Shown here: positions 28,114 through 37,080 of the stretch, piece by piece
Layout of the letters: every line of letters begins with the position of its first letter
Numbering within the stretch: position 1 is the first letter of the stretch
Source of the DNA: Rhodoligotrophos appendicifer
Lineage (GTDB): Bacteria > Pseudomonadota > Alphaproteobacteria > Rhizobiales > Im1
Length of the DNA stretch: 64,000 nt
Reading direction: 5' to 3'
NCBI RefSeq assembly: GCF_007474605.1
Contig: NZ_VHKL01000011.1
Span: 167,438-231,437 of the forward strand
The notes under the pieces: generated by a model
What the model was told of the DNA's origin: nothing
Seen by the model: the letters and a program-made list of their open reading frames with translations, nothing else
Databases searched by the model: none
Program-made: the position numbers and the translations under genes

Positions 28114-29094
28114 ATGCTGATTGACACAGAATTTCCCAATGCCCGGGAGGGCGTCTTCGTGCCGCCGGGCTTTGCGACACCGGACGAGATGATCGACATC
28201 GTCAAGTTCTGCGAAGACATGGGATACAACGCCCTGTGGGGCACGGATTTCATCACCCCGACACCCATGTACGGGATCCCCGAGGGCGAGAAGCCCGACT
28301 GGTACGAACCGCTGATCTCCATCGCCTTCTGCGCGGCGCATACCTCCCGGATCAAGCTCGGAACGGGCCTCATCCTGGCGCCCTTCCGCGAGCCGGTGAT
28401 CCTGGCCAAGCAGGTGGCCGCCATCGATCAATTCAGCAAGGGGCGGATGCTGCTGGGACTCGGGCTCGGCATGTGCCGGGACGAATTCGAGGCGCTGAAC
28501 CCGCGGCGGCCCAAGGCGCATCGAGGCAACATGATGGAGGAGTCCATCGAGCTCCTTCAGCGCTTCTTCAGCGACGAGCCGAGCGTCACGCATGAGGGCG
28601 AGTATTATGCCGTCAAGGGCGTGAGCCTCTATCCGAAACCCGTACAGAAGCCGATGCCGATCTACGTCCCGTTGCGGGCGGAGGGCGCGCTCGACCGCAT
28701 CGCCCGCTTCGGCCTGGGCGTGACCGCCCCCTTCGCCATCCTGCCGGATCGGCTCAAGGCCCTCGAGCCGCATCTGGAGAAATACGGCCGCAGCCGCGCC
28801 GACGTCGATGCCATCGCGGAGGCCGAGGTCTTCTTCGGCAAGACCCGGGAAGACGCCATCGCCCGCTACCAGACCACCCGCCACGGGCAGTTCCGCCTCA
28901 AGCGGCAGCCGCTGGAGGCCTTCCTCGCCCACAATTTCGTCGGCACGGTGGACGACGTGCTGGAGGGGATGATGCGGGTGAAGGAGGCCGGGATCGAGCA
29001 TTTCAACATTCTGCATGTCCCCGGCGATACCATCGCGGCGCGCAAGGAGCTGCTGCAGACATTCTCCGAAGAGATCATGCCGAAAATGGCATGA
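28114..29094 (+). CDS. LLM-class (luciferase-like) flavin- or F420-dependent oxidoreductase
   Basis: The 326-residue TIM-barrel protein of the bacterial luciferase superfamily carries the family pattern GYNALWGTDF, RIKLGTGLILAPFREPVILAKQ, LLGLGLGMCRDEFEAL and the mid-region EGEYYAVKGVSLYPKPVQ. Members use FMNH2 (with a reductase) or reduced F420 to oxygenate or reduce substrates. No flavin reductase gene is adjacent, but the next genes supply an F420-reducing dehydrogenase and F420 biosynthesis, so F420H2 is a plausible cofactor. It starts at ATG 28114 with GAGGTGAG upstream. The reaction is unknown. Confidence 0.85.
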   Translation: MLIDTEFPNAREGVFVPPGFATPDEMIDIVKFCEDMGYNALWGTDFITPTPMYGIPEGEKPDWYEPLISIAFCAAHTSRIKLGTGLILAPFREPVILAKQVAAIDQFSKGRMLLGLGLGMCRDEFEALNPRRPKAHRGNMMEESIELLQRFFSDEPSVTHEGEYYAVKGVSLYPKPVQKPMPIYVPLRAEGALDRIARFGLGVTAPFAILPDRLKALEPHLEKYGRSRADVDAIAEAEVFFGKTREDAIARYQTTRHGQFRLKRQPLEAFLAHNFVGTVDDVLEGMMRVKEAGIEHFNILHVPGDTIAARKELLQTFSEEIMPKMA

Positions 29095-29129
29095 GGCCCC
29101 CATTCCCAACCTGATGAAGGACTTTCGCG

Positions 29130-29462
29130 ATGATCTATGAAATGCGCCGCTACGATGCCTTTCCGGGCAAGATGGCAAACTTGCACGAGCTGATGGAGAC
29201 CCTGGCGATCCCGGTGTTCAAACGTCTCGGCATGACCGTGGTCGGCTGTTGGAACCCGGCGGTGGGCGATGACGAGAACGCGCTCATGTATCTTCTCGCC
29301 TATCCCGACATGGGGGCTCGCCAGAAGGCCTGGGACAGCTTCTGGGTCGATCCGGAATGGACGAAGGGACGGGCCGAGCTCGCCGCCAAGTTCGGCGGGC
29401 CGATCGTGGCCAAGAGCAACAGCGTGTTCCTGAAGCCGGCGGCCTATTCCGCGCTGAAGTGA
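29130..29462 (+). CDS. NIPSNAP family protein
   Basis: The 110-residue protein starts MIYEMRRYDAFPGKM and contains the AWDSFWVDPEWTKGRAEL signature of NIPSNAP/dimeric alpha-beta barrel proteins, a single complete barrel. It shares the DP.W motif with the protein at 3397-3960. It lies between the LLM oxidoreductase and the F420-dependent dehydrogenase with short gaps, so it belongs to the same operon. A role as substrate-handling or small monooxygenase partner is possible but not shown. Confidence 0.85.
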   Translation: MIYEMRRYDAFPGKMANLHELMETLAIPVFKRLGMTVVGCWNPAVGDDENALMYLLAYPDMGARQKAWDSFWVDPEWTKGRAELAAKFGGPIVAKSNSVFLKPAAYSALK

Positions 29463-29493
29463 GATTGGACTGAACAGGCCGGGAGACAGAGGC

Positions 29494-30501
29494 GTGTCGA
29501 TCAAACTCGGATACAAGGCGTCGGCCGAACAGTTCGGACCGACGGAGCTGCTGGATTATGCAGTGCTGGCGGAACAAGCGGGATTTGAGTCGGTGTTCAT
29601 CAGCGACCATTTCCAGCCCTGGCGCCATACAGGCGGACATGCCCCCTTCTCCTTTGCCTGGCTGGGGGCTCTTGGGGCGAAGACCTCGCGGATCGTCATG
29701 GGCACCAGCGTCATGACGCCCACCTTCCGCTATCATCCCTCCATCGTCGCCCATTGCTTCGGCACATTGGGGGCGATGTTTCCGGGGCGGGTCATCCTCG
29801 GGGTCGGGACGGGTGAATCCCTCAACGAGGTGCCGGCGACTCGCATGGAGTGGCCCGAGCTGAAGGAGCGCTTCGCCCGCCTGCGAGAGTCGATCGACCT
29901 CATCCGCCGGCTCTGGACCGAGGATCGGCTCACCTTCGAAGGCGAATACTACAAGACCGAGAAGGCGACGATCTACGACCGCCCGGACCGTCTGGTGCCG
30001 ATCTACATCGCCGGGGCCGGGCCGATGATCGCCAAATATTCCGGCCGGGTGGCGGATGGCTTCATCTGCACCAGCGGCAAGGCGATGGAGCTCTATCGCG
30101 ATACGCTCCTGCCCAATGTGGAGGCCGGCCTCGATGCTGCAGGACGTCCCCATGACGCGATCGACCGCATGATCGAGATGAAGGTCTCCTTCGACACCGA
30201 TCGCCAGAAGGCCATGGAGGACACGAAGTTCTGGGCGGCCCTGGCGCTGTCGCAGGAAGAGAAGATGTCGGTGGAAGATCCCCTCGAGATGGAGCGGCTG
30301 GCCGACGCGCTGCCCGTGGAAAGAGCTGCACGCCGCTGGATCGTCTCGAACGATCCCGACGAGCATGTCGAGAAGATCCGCCCCTATGTGGAACTCGGCT
30401 TCCGGCATCTCGTGTTCCATGCACCCGGACCGGACCAGGCCCGATTCATCAAGCTCTATTCGGAGCAGGTGTTCCCCAAGCTCCGGAAAGCCTTCGGATA
30501 G
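29494..30501 (+). CDS. F420-dependent glucose-6-phosphate dehydrogenase-like protein (FGD family)
   Basis: The 335-residue protein follows mycobacterial FGD1 almost along its whole length: LGYKASAEQFGP, SDHFQPWRHTGGHAPFS, GTSVMTPTFRYHPS, VGTGESLNE, ADGFICTSGK, RWIVSNDPDE and a closing HLVFHAPGPDQ. The FGD1 active-site residues His40, Trp44 and Glu109 correspond to His39, Trp43 and Glu108, and the phosphate-binding Lys198, Lys259 and Arg283 correspond to Lys196, Lys257 and Arg281. It should oxidise a sugar phosphate or similar phosphate ester and deliver reduced F420. It starts at a GTG (29494) after the NIPSNAP gene and is followed by the cofactor genes cofC and fbiC. Confidence 0.9.
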   Translation: MSIKLGYKASAEQFGPTELLDYAVLAEQAGFESVFISDHFQPWRHTGGHAPFSFAWLGALGAKTSRIVMGTSVMTPTFRYHPSIVAHCFGTLGAMFPGRVILGVGTGESLNEVPATRMEWPELKERFARLRESIDLIRRLWTEDRLTFEGEYYKTEKATIYDRPDRLVPIYIAGAGPMIAKYSGRVADGFICTSGKAMELYRDTLLPNVEAGLDAAGRPHDAIDRMIEMKVSFDTDRQKAMEDTKFWAALALSQEEKMSVEDPLEMERLADALPVERAARRWIVSNDPDEHVEKIRPYVELGFRHLVFHAPGPDQARFIKLYSEQVFPKLRKAFG

Positions 30502-30520
30502 CCGAGGAGCGGGCACCGCC

Positions 30521-31204
30521 ATGGTCTCGAACCGCACGATCTGGGCCGTTGTCGCCTTCAAGGGCTTCGCTACCGCCAAGCAGCGGCTGTCTCCCGTCTT
30601 CTCAAGCCGCTTCCGGGAGGCGCTGTCCCGCGCCATGCTGGAGGATGTCCTGACGATGCTGCGCGGGGTGCCTGGACTGGCCGGGGTGATGGTGGCCACG
30701 CCGGACCGGGCGGCGGCCGACATCGCCCATGGTCATGGTGCCGCCGTGATCGAGGACAGTCCCGGCCAAGACTATGCCGGTGCCGTGACCGAAGCGGCAC
30801 AGCATCTGGCGACACAGAACAGCGACGGCCTCCTCTGCCTCCCCGCCGACGTGCCGGCGGCCACCGCCGCCGAGGTGACGCGCCTGCTGGCGGGCCATCC
30901 GGAGGGGCCGGGATATTCCATCGTGCCCGCCCATGACAGGCGGGGAACGAACGCGATCCTGGTGACGCCCCCTGCTGGCGTGCCCTTCAGTTTCGGCCCC
31001 GACAGCTTCCTCCGCCATCTCGCCCTGGCGCGGCAGGCGGGCCTGGACCCCCGGATCGCGATCCTGTCCGGCATCGGCCGCGACCTGGACACAGCGGAGG
31101 ACTGCCACGCTTTGCTGGCGATGCTGCCGCCCGGCCGCACGCTCGATCTGCTTCAGCAGTCGCGCCTCGATCTGGGCGCACGAGCCCAGCGGACCGCATC
31201 ATGA
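30521..31204 (+). CDS. cofC: 2-phospho-L-lactate/phosphoenolpyruvate guanylyltransferase (CofC/FbiD)
   Basis: The 227-residue nucleotidyltransferase has the CofC start VVAFKGFATAKQRLSPVF, a LCLPADVPAAT metal-binding strand and a C-terminal SGIGRDLDTAEDC motif, as in CofC/FbiD. It makes the activated phospholactate or PEP donor that builds the F420 side chain. It begins with ATG 30521 after GAGGAG, and its last codon overlaps the fbiC start (ATGA). The CofD and CofE/FbiB ligases needed to finish F420 are not in the window. Confidence 0.9.
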   Translation: MVSNRTIWAVVAFKGFATAKQRLSPVFSSRFREALSRAMLEDVLTMLRGVPGLAGVMVATPDRAAADIAHGHGAAVIEDSPGQDYAGAVTEAAQHLATQNSDGLLCLPADVPAATAAEVTRLLAGHPEGPGYSIVPAHDRRGTNAILVTPPAGVPFSFGPDSFLRHLALARQAGLDPRIAILSGIGRDLDTAEDCHALLAMLPPGRTLDLLQQSRLDLGARAQRTAS

Positions 31205-33663
31205 CGCGCACCTGCTTCCCGCGACTGTCCGATGCCGAGGCGCGCTCTCTGGCGGATCATGGCGACTTGCGGGCGATGATGCGTGCGGCTGCCGAGCGGC
31301 GCGATGCCGGCCATGGAGACATCGTCTCCTACTCGCGTAAGGTCTTCATCCCGCTCACCCATCTCTGCCGGGATGTCTGCCATTACTGCACCTTCGCACA
31401 ACCGCCGCAGAAGGGGCAGGAGGCCTTCCTTACACCGGAGCAAGTGCTTGCGATCGCCCGGGCCGGCGCGGCGGCCGGCTGCAAGGAGGCCCTGTTCACG
31501 CTGGGCGACAAGCCGGAACTCCGCTATCGCCTCGCCCGCGACGAACTCGCCCGGCTCGGGCATGCCGATACGCTGTCCTATCTCGCCGCAATGGCGGAGC
31601 TGGTTCTGCAGGAGACCGGGCTGCTGCCGCATCTCAATCCCGGCATCATGACGCCGACGGATCTCGCCCGGCTGAGGCCGGTGTCGATCTCCATGGGACT
31701 CATGCTGGAGGCCAGCGCGGAGCGCCTGGGCCGGCGCGGCGGGCCGCATCACGGGTCCCCGGACAAGCAGCCCCTGGTGCGCCTGCGGACGATCGACGAT
31801 GCGGGCCGGGCACGGATTCCCTTCACCTCGGGGATCCTCATAGGCATCGGCGAGACGCGAGCGGAGCGGATCGAGGCGCTGCTGGCGCTGCGGGCGAGCC
31901 ACGAGGCCCATGGCCATCTCCAGGAGATCATCATCCAGAACTTCCGGGCCAAGCCCGGGACCCGAATGGCCGATGCGCCGGAGCCGAGCGCCGAGGAGCA
32001 TCTGTGGACCGTGGCCGCGGCGCGGATGATCTTCGAGCCCGCCATGACCATCCAGGCGCCGCCGAACCTCAGCACGGGCAGCCTGGCCGACCTGATCGAT
32101 GCCGGCATCAACGACTGGGGCGGCGTTTCGCCGGTGACCATCGATCATGTCAATCCGGAAGCGCCCTGGCCCCATCTCGACGCGCTGGCGCGGCAGACCG
32201 CCGAGGCCGGCAAGGTCCTGACGGAGCGGCTCGCGCTCTATCCGGCTTACGTCCATGAGGCCGAGGCCTGGGTCGATGGGAGGCTCAGGCGGCCGCTTCT
32301 CGAGCATTCGGATGCTCAAGGCTTCGCCCGGCTCGGGCAGTGGACGCCCGGGAGCCTGACCGAACATGACGGCATGGAACCGGACTGGGCTGTCCGCCAT
32401 GTCGCCACGCCAGCCAGGCGGCAGATCGATCGCGCGATCTCGCGCGCCGAACAGGGGGCCGTTCTCGATGAGCCCGAACTCGTCGCCTTGTTCGGCGCGC
32501 GCGGGGAGGACTTCCATCGCGTCTGCGCCGCGGCGGACGGCCTGAGGCGTGCGGCCTGCGGCGACGACGTCACCTATGTCGTCACCCGCAACATCAACTA
32601 CACGAACATCTGCTCCTTCAAATGCCAGTTCTGCGCCTTCTCGAAGGGCAAGCTCAGCGAGAACCTGCGCGGACGTCCCTATGATCTGGGGCTCGACGAG
32701 ATCCAGCGGCGGGTCGTGGAGGCCTGGAGCCGAGGCGCCACCGAGGTCTGTCTCCAAGGCGGCATCCATCCGGCCTATACGGGCGAGACCTATCTGGCGA
32801 TCTTGCGGGCGGTGAAGGACGCCGCACCGGACATGCATGTCCATGCCTTCTCGCCGCTGGAGGTCTTCCAGGGCGCCGCCACGCTGGGAGTTCCGGTCCG
32901 GGAGTTCCTGAAGCGGTTGAAAGATGAGGGCCTCGGCAGCCTGCCCGGAACCGCTGCGGAAATCCTGGACGATTCGGTGCGCGCCGTCATCTGCCCGGAC
33001 AAGATCACAACGGAGGAATGGCTCGCGGTGATGAGGGAGGCCCATGCCCTGGGCCTGCGTTCGACCTCCACCATCATGTTCGGCCATGTGGACCGCCACG
33101 AGCACTGGGCTCGGCATCTGCTGAGGCTGCGGAGTTTGCAGGACGAGACCGGCGGCTTCACGGAGTTCGTGCCGCTGCCCTTCGTGCCCATGGAAACGCC
33201 GATCTACCTGAAGGGGCGCTCGCGGCGCGGGGCCACGCTGCGCGAAGCCATCCTCATGCATGCCGTGGCCCGGCTCGCCCTGCACCGGTCGATCGCCAAC
33301 ATCCAGGTGTCCTGGGTCAAGATGGGCGTAGAGGGTGCCCGAGCCTGCCTCCAGGCCGGCGCCAACGACCTCGGCGGAACGCTTATGAACGAGACCATAT
33401 CGCGCGCCGCCGGCGCCTCCCACGGCCAGGAAATGACCCCCGCAGCCCTCCAGCACATCGCCGCCAGTCTCGGGCGCCGCGCCTGGCAACGCACCACTCT
33501 CTACGGCACGGCTTCCGAGGAACGGTGTGCCGCCGCCGGCGTCGCGCCTGAGCTCGAGGCGCTCCAATTACGCCCGGCCGAGAAATCAGCAGAGGCATGG
33601 ATCGAATTCTTCCATCATGACGATAAAAATTCATCGTTTTCAATGGAGGGGATGGGTTCCTAG
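31201..33663 (+). CDS. fbiC: FO synthase, fused CofG/CofH (FbiC)
   Basis: The 820-residue bifunctional radical-SAM enzyme has two CxxxCxxC iron-sulfur motifs: Cys56-Cys60-Cys63 (CRDVCHYC) in the CofG-like half and Cys471-Cys475-Cys478 (CSFKCQFC) in the CofH-like half. It makes 7,8-didemethyl-8-hydroxy-5-deazariboflavin, the chromophore of F420, from tyrosine and 5-amino-6-ribitylaminouracil. The fused arrangement is the actinobacterial style, whereas archaea usually use separate cofG and cofH. It overlaps cofC by 4 bp and is followed after a 160-bp gap by a PotD-type binding protein. Confidence 0.95.
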   Translation: MTRTCFPRLSDAEARSLADHGDLRAMMRAAAERRDAGHGDIVSYSRKVFIPLTHLCRDVCHYCTFAQPPQKGQEAFLTPEQVLAIARAGAAAGCKEALFTLGDKPELRYRLARDELARLGHADTLSYLAAMAELVLQETGLLPHLNPGIMTPTDLARLRPVSISMGLMLEASAERLGRRGGPHHGSPDKQPLVRLRTIDDAGRARIPFTSGILIGIGETRAERIEALLALRASHEAHGHLQEIIIQNFRAKPGTRMADAPEPSAEEHLWTVAAARMIFEPAMTIQAPPNLSTGSLADLIDAGINDWGGVSPVTIDHVNPEAPWPHLDALARQTAEAGKVLTERLALYPAYVHEAEAWVDGRLRRPLLEHSDAQGFARLGQWTPGSLTEHDGMEPDWAVRHVATPARRQIDRAISRAEQGAVLDEPELVALFGARGEDFHRVCAAADGLRRAACGDDVTYVVTRNINYTNICSFKCQFCAFSKGKLSENLRGRPYDLGLDEIQRRVVEAWSRGATEVCLQGGIHPAYTGETYLAILRAVKDAAPDMHVHAFSPLEVFQGAATLGVPVREFLKRLKDEGLGSLPGTAAEILDDSVRAVICPDKITTEEWLAVMREAHALGLRSTSTIMFGHVDRHEHWARHLLRLRSLQDETGGFTEFVPLPFVPMETPIYLKGRSRRGATLREAILMHAVARLALHRSIANIQVSWVKMGVEGARACLQAGANDLGGTLMNETISRAAGASHGQEMTPAALQHIAASLGRRAWQRTTLYGTASEERCAAAGVAPELEALQLRPAEKSAEAWIEFFHHDDKNSSFSMEGMGS

Positions 33664-33682
33664 ACTGTGTTCCGGAGGCTGT

Positions 33683-33704
33683 AACGCCAAGTGGAAAAGG
33701 CGTT
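33683..33704 (+). terminator. Weak hairpin with T-run after fbiC
   Basis: AACGCC at 33683-33688 pairs with GGCGTT at 33699-33704 across a 10-nt loop and is followed by TTCTCC. It could terminate or attenuate the fbiC transcript before the transporter genes. The stem is only 6 bp. Confidence 0.3.
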
Positions 33705-33823
33705 TTCTCCATGCGCTTCACTAAAACACCGCACCTCGGGAAGTGGAGGAAACAAGAAGCGCGTGGAGCCATAAACTTCAACAAACGGGTTCATTCCTGA
33801 ACAAACAAAGATGGGGTGGTCAT

Positions 33824-34921
33824 ATGACAAAGGATAAGGGGAAAACCGAGTTTTTACTGTCACGGCGGGCGGCGCTGCAGGGAATTGGCGCCTCGATTCC
33901 GGCCATGGCATTGGGGAGCGCGTTCGGTGCGCTGCCGGTCCTGGCGCAGGAGGCGAAAGGACCCATCAACTTCATGACCTGGGGCGGAAATTTCGGTAAA
34001 GGCATCCGCGTCGCCTTCTCCGAGCCCTTCCAGAAGGAGACCGGCTTCGAGATCAAGGACATCACGCCGTTCAACCTGGGGAAATTCCAGACGGCGATGC
34101 GCCACGGCAATCCGGAAGGCTATGACCTCGCCTGGTTCAACGACGAAGTGGACCCCGCCCTGATGGGCGCCCAGGGCATGCTCGAGGAACTCGACTACAG
34201 CCAGATGCCCAATGCCAAGAACGCCATCGCCGGCGCGCGCCAGAAATTCGGCGCGGCGCCCTATGTGACGATCTACCCCATGAGCTACAATACGAAGGCG
34301 TTCGGCGGCAAGGCGCCGACGGGATGGAAAGACTTCTGGGACATCGAGGGCTTTAAGGGCCCGCGCTCGCTGGGGACCTGGGTCTGTGGCGTGCTGGAAG
34401 CCGCGCTCATGGCCGACGGGGTCGCCCCGGACAAGCTCTATCCGCTCGATGAGGACCGGGCGTTCAAGATGCTGGACAAGATCAAGCCGCATATCCGCGT
34501 CTTCCACGACACCCAGGCCAATGACGCCGTGCAGCAGATGCTGGAGCAGGGCGAAGTGGTGATGGTCCTGACCTGGGGCAGCGACACCGTCATGGCGCAT
34601 ATGGACGGCCGGCCGATCGACGTCGTCTATGATGAGGGCTTCTATTTCAGTCCGCTGGTAGGCATCGCCAAAGGCTCGAAATATGTGAAGGAGTGTCACC
34701 AATACCTGGACAGCTTCTTCGATCCGAAAAAGGAACTCGCCTTCATCAATGCCTGGCCCACATCGCCGGCCAATACCGCCGTGCTGGAGTTGATGACGCC
34801 GGAGCAGAAGCAGGCCGTGGCGACGGGGCATCTCGACAAGATGATCAATTTCAACGTCGCGTACTATTCCGAGCATCGTGCTCGGCTACAGCAGAAATAC
34901 GACAGCTGGCGTATTCTTTAG
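33824..34921 (+). CDS. Periplasmic substrate-binding protein (PotD/F type, Tat-like signal)
   Basis: The 365-residue receptor starts at ATG 33824 with GGGGTGG before it. An in-frame extension to 33743 was rejected. The N-terminus LLSRRAALQGIGASIPA is a Tat-type signal with SRRAALQG, and the cleavage site is probably ALPVLAQ-EA. The mature protein has FMTWGGNFGKG, YDLAWFNDEVDPALM and the hinge VYDEGFYFSPLVGIAKG of polyamine-type binding proteins. It precedes its own ATPase and permeases and is separated from the F420 genes by only 160 bp, so the transported compound is probably the substrate of the F420-linked pathway. Confidence 0.92.
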   Translation: MTKDKGKTEFLLSRRAALQGIGASIPAMALGSAFGALPVLAQEAKGPINFMTWGGNFGKGIRVAFSEPFQKETGFEIKDITPFNLGKFQTAMRHGNPEGYDLAWFNDEVDPALMGAQGMLEELDYSQMPNAKNAIAGARQKFGAAPYVTIYPMSYNTKAFGGKAPTGWKDFWDIEGFKGPRSLGTWVCGVLEAALMADGVAPDKLYPLDEDRAFKMLDKIKPHIRVFHDTQANDAVQQMLEQGEVVMVLTWGSDTVMAHMDGRPIDVVYDEGFYFSPLVGIAKGSKYVKECHQYLDSFFDPKKELAFINAWPTSPANTAVLELMTPEQKQAVATGHLDKMINFNVAYYSEHRARLQQKYDSWRIL

Positions 34922-34936
34922 GGCTCGATCCGGATC

Positions 34937-34964
34937 GGGGCAGGGTGCACAGTGCATCTGCCCC
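34937..34964 (+). terminator. Hairpin after binding-protein gene (attenuator or mRNA stabiliser)
   Basis: GGGGCAG at 34937-34943 pairs with CTGCCCC at 34958-34964, and an inner GTGCA/TGCAT stem with one bulged base extends it to about 12 bp around a CAG loop. No U-tract follows. It sits between the binding-protein gene and its ATPase, a place where hairpins commonly raise the yield of the receptor relative to the membrane subunits. Confidence 0.5.
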
Positions 34965-34991
34965 GTCCCGAAATGATCTCGGAGCATAGTG

Positions 34992-36137
34992 ATGCCTGAA
35001 GCGGCTCCCGTGCCGGAGGCCACCGCAATGGCCGGCGCTTCCATTCAGATCAGCAACCTCGAAAAGAGGTTCGGTCACGTCAATGCCGTCCGTAATTTCA
35101 GCGTCGACATCTCACGCGGTGAATTCATCTCCGTGCTCGGCGCTTCGGGCAGCGGCAAGACCACCGTGCTGCGGATGATAGCAGGGCTCGAGGATCCCAG
35201 TGGCGGGCATATCCTGATCGACGGGAAGGACGCGACCGAATTGCCGCCGGAGGCGCGCGACATCGGCCTGGTGTTTCAGGACTATGCGCTGTTCCCGCAT
35301 ATGAGTGTGCGGGAGAATATCGGCTTTCCGCTGCAAATGCGGGGGCGCAGGAAGTCGGACATCGCCGCGGAGGTGGAGACCATCCTCGCCTTGGTGGGAG
35401 CATCGCAGCTTGCCGACCGCAAGCCGAGCCAGCTCTCGGGCGGCCAGCAGCAACGTGTCGCGCTGGCGCGGGCATTGGTGTTCAAGCCGAAGCTGCTGCT
35501 GCTGGACGAGCCCTTGTCCGCGCTCGATAAGAATTTGCGCGAGCACATGAAGGCGGAGATCAAATCGCTGCATCGGCGCACGGGCGTCACGGTGATGTAT
35601 GTGACCCACGACCAGTCCGAGGCGCTCGCCCTCTCCGACCGGATCATCGTGATGCGAGACGGCAGCATCCTCGATATCGACGAACCCAACCGCCTGTACA
35701 GCGTGCCCTCCTCATCCTACCTCGCCAGCTTCATCGGCGATGCCAATCTCATCGACGGCAGGATCCGTTCGATCGACGCGGAGACGGCGGTGATCGACTG
35801 TCCCATCGGCTCCGTCGAACTGCCCCGGTCGCAAGTGCGCCTCGAGGCGGCAATGCCGCATGACAAGATCAGGCTGGTGGTGCGGCCGGAGAACATCGTG
35901 GTCGGGCCGCCCGACACCATGACGGGCCTCATCAGGCTGCGCTGCCGGATCGACGAGATGCTCTATAATGGCGCCAATACGATCTACAGCCTGTCCGGCG
36001 TCGAGGCGCCCCTGGTCCTGGCGGCGCGCTGCGGCCAGCATCAGATGGGCGCCTTCGCTCCCGGCGACCAGGTCGATGTCGGGCTGAGGATCGAACGCTC
36101 CGTCATCGTTCTGGACGACGGCGAAAGCCTGCGCTGA
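34992..36137 (+). CDS. ABC transporter ATP-binding protein (PotA type)
   Basis: The 381-residue protein has Walker A GASGSGKTT, Q-loop FQDYALFPH, signature LSGGQQQR, Walker B LLLLDEPLSALD, H-loop VTHDQSEAL, and a C-terminal TOBE/regulatory domain. It starts with ATG 34992 (a GTG precedes directly) after GGAG, and its stop overlaps the start of the PotB-type permease. It completes the second PotABCD-type importer of the window, whose receptor, ATPase and permeases differ in sequence from those at 19-23 kb. Confidence 0.94.
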   Translation: MPEAAPVPEATAMAGASIQISNLEKRFGHVNAVRNFSVDISRGEFISVLGASGSGKTTVLRMIAGLEDPSGGHILIDGKDATELPPEARDIGLVFQDYALFPHMSVRENIGFPLQMRGRRKSDIAAEVETILALVGASQLADRKPSQLSGGQQQRVALARALVFKPKLLLLDEPLSALDKNLREHMKAEIKSLHRRTGVTVMYVTHDQSEALALSDRIIVMRDGSILDIDEPNRLYSVPSSSYLASFIGDANLIDGRIRSIDAETAVIDCPIGSVELPRSQVRLEAAMPHDKIRLVVRPENIVVGPPDTMTGLIRLRCRIDEMLYNGANTIYSLSGVEAPLVLAARCGQHQMGAFAPGDQVDVGLRIERSVIVLDDGESLR

Positions 36138-37072
36138 TGAATGTGGCGCCCGTCGAATTCCACGGCGTGAAAGGCCATGTGTCGGGCGGCCGAGGAAGCC
36201 CGCCCAGCGGGCAGGGCGCCTCGAAGCCTGCGCTCAGAGCCCTGCGGGGGGAACTCGCGGCCTATGTCTGGCTCGTGCCGGGCATTGCCATGATGATCGC
36301 GTTGTTCATCGTCCCCATCATCCTGATCTTTCGCGATGCGATCTACGATCCAGGCCCGACGCTCGGCAATTTCCGCGCCTTGTTCAACGAGCCGCTCTAC
36401 ATACGGGTGTTCTGGAACTCGGTGCGATCGAGCCTGCAGACCACGATCGGCTGCATCCTGATCGGCTATCCGGCCGCCTATGCCATCTTCCAGGCCTCGC
36501 CACGACGACGCCGGATGGCGCTCGGGATCCTGCTCTTCGCCTTCGCCGTGGGAACCGTGCCACGGACCTTTTCGTGGCTCGTCATCCTGGGTGACCAGGG
36601 CCTGATCAACAAATCCTATTTCTGGCTCACGGGCGCCACCGTGCCGATCCAGCTCCTGTACAACCAGATCGGCGTCATCGTGGGCATGATCCATGTCATG
36701 CTGCCCTATATGGTGCTCATCCTGCTCGGTTCGATGATGCGGGTCGGCCCGCGCCTCGTGCCGGCGGCGCGCACATTGGGGGCAAGCCCGACCCGGGCCT
36801 TCTATCGGATCTTCCTGCCGCTGACGGCTCCGGGCGTCATTGCCGGCGGCATGCTCGTCTTCGTCTATTCCCTGGGATTCTACCTCGTCCCGGCGGTTCT
36901 CGGCGGCGCATCCCAGACCACCGTCGTCATGCAGATCGAGAGCCTCGCCATGAAATCGGGGATCTGGGGCATGGGCGCGGCCTTGTCAGCCGTCGTCATC
37001 ATCGTCTCCATGCTGGGCGCCTCGCTCTATGTGCGGGTGACCGGCCTGAGCGACGTCACCCGGCGAGATTGA
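36137..37072 (+). CDS. ABC transporter permease (PotB type)
   Basis: The 311-residue inner-membrane protein has about six hydrophobic helices and the EAA-type cytoplasmic loop (VPAARTLGASPTRAFYRIFLPL). The ATG overlaps the stop of the ATPase gene. A longer N-terminal tail than usual (about 40 residues before the first TM) precedes the membrane part. It pairs with the next permease. Confidence 0.92.
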   Translation: MNVAPVEFHGVKGHVSGGRGSPPSGQGASKPALRALRGELAAYVWLVPGIAMMIALFIVPIILIFRDAIYDPGPTLGNFRALFNEPLYIRVFWNSVRSSLQTTIGCILIGYPAAYAIFQASPRRRRMALGILLFAFAVGTVPRTFSWLVILGDQGLINKSYFWLTGATVPIQLLYNQIGVIVGMIHVMLPYMVLILLGSMMRVGPRLVPAARTLGASPTRAFYRIFLPLTAPGVIAGGMLVFVYSLGFYLVPAVLGGASQTTVVMQIESLAMKSGIWGMGAALSAVVIIVSMLGASLYVRVTGLSDVTRRD

Positions 37073-37080
37073 GGAGATCC

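Noticed and set aside
31153..33567. 804-codon opening on the minus strand
   Set aside because: Antisense shadow of fbiC, whose two iron-sulfur motifs prove the plus-strand frame.
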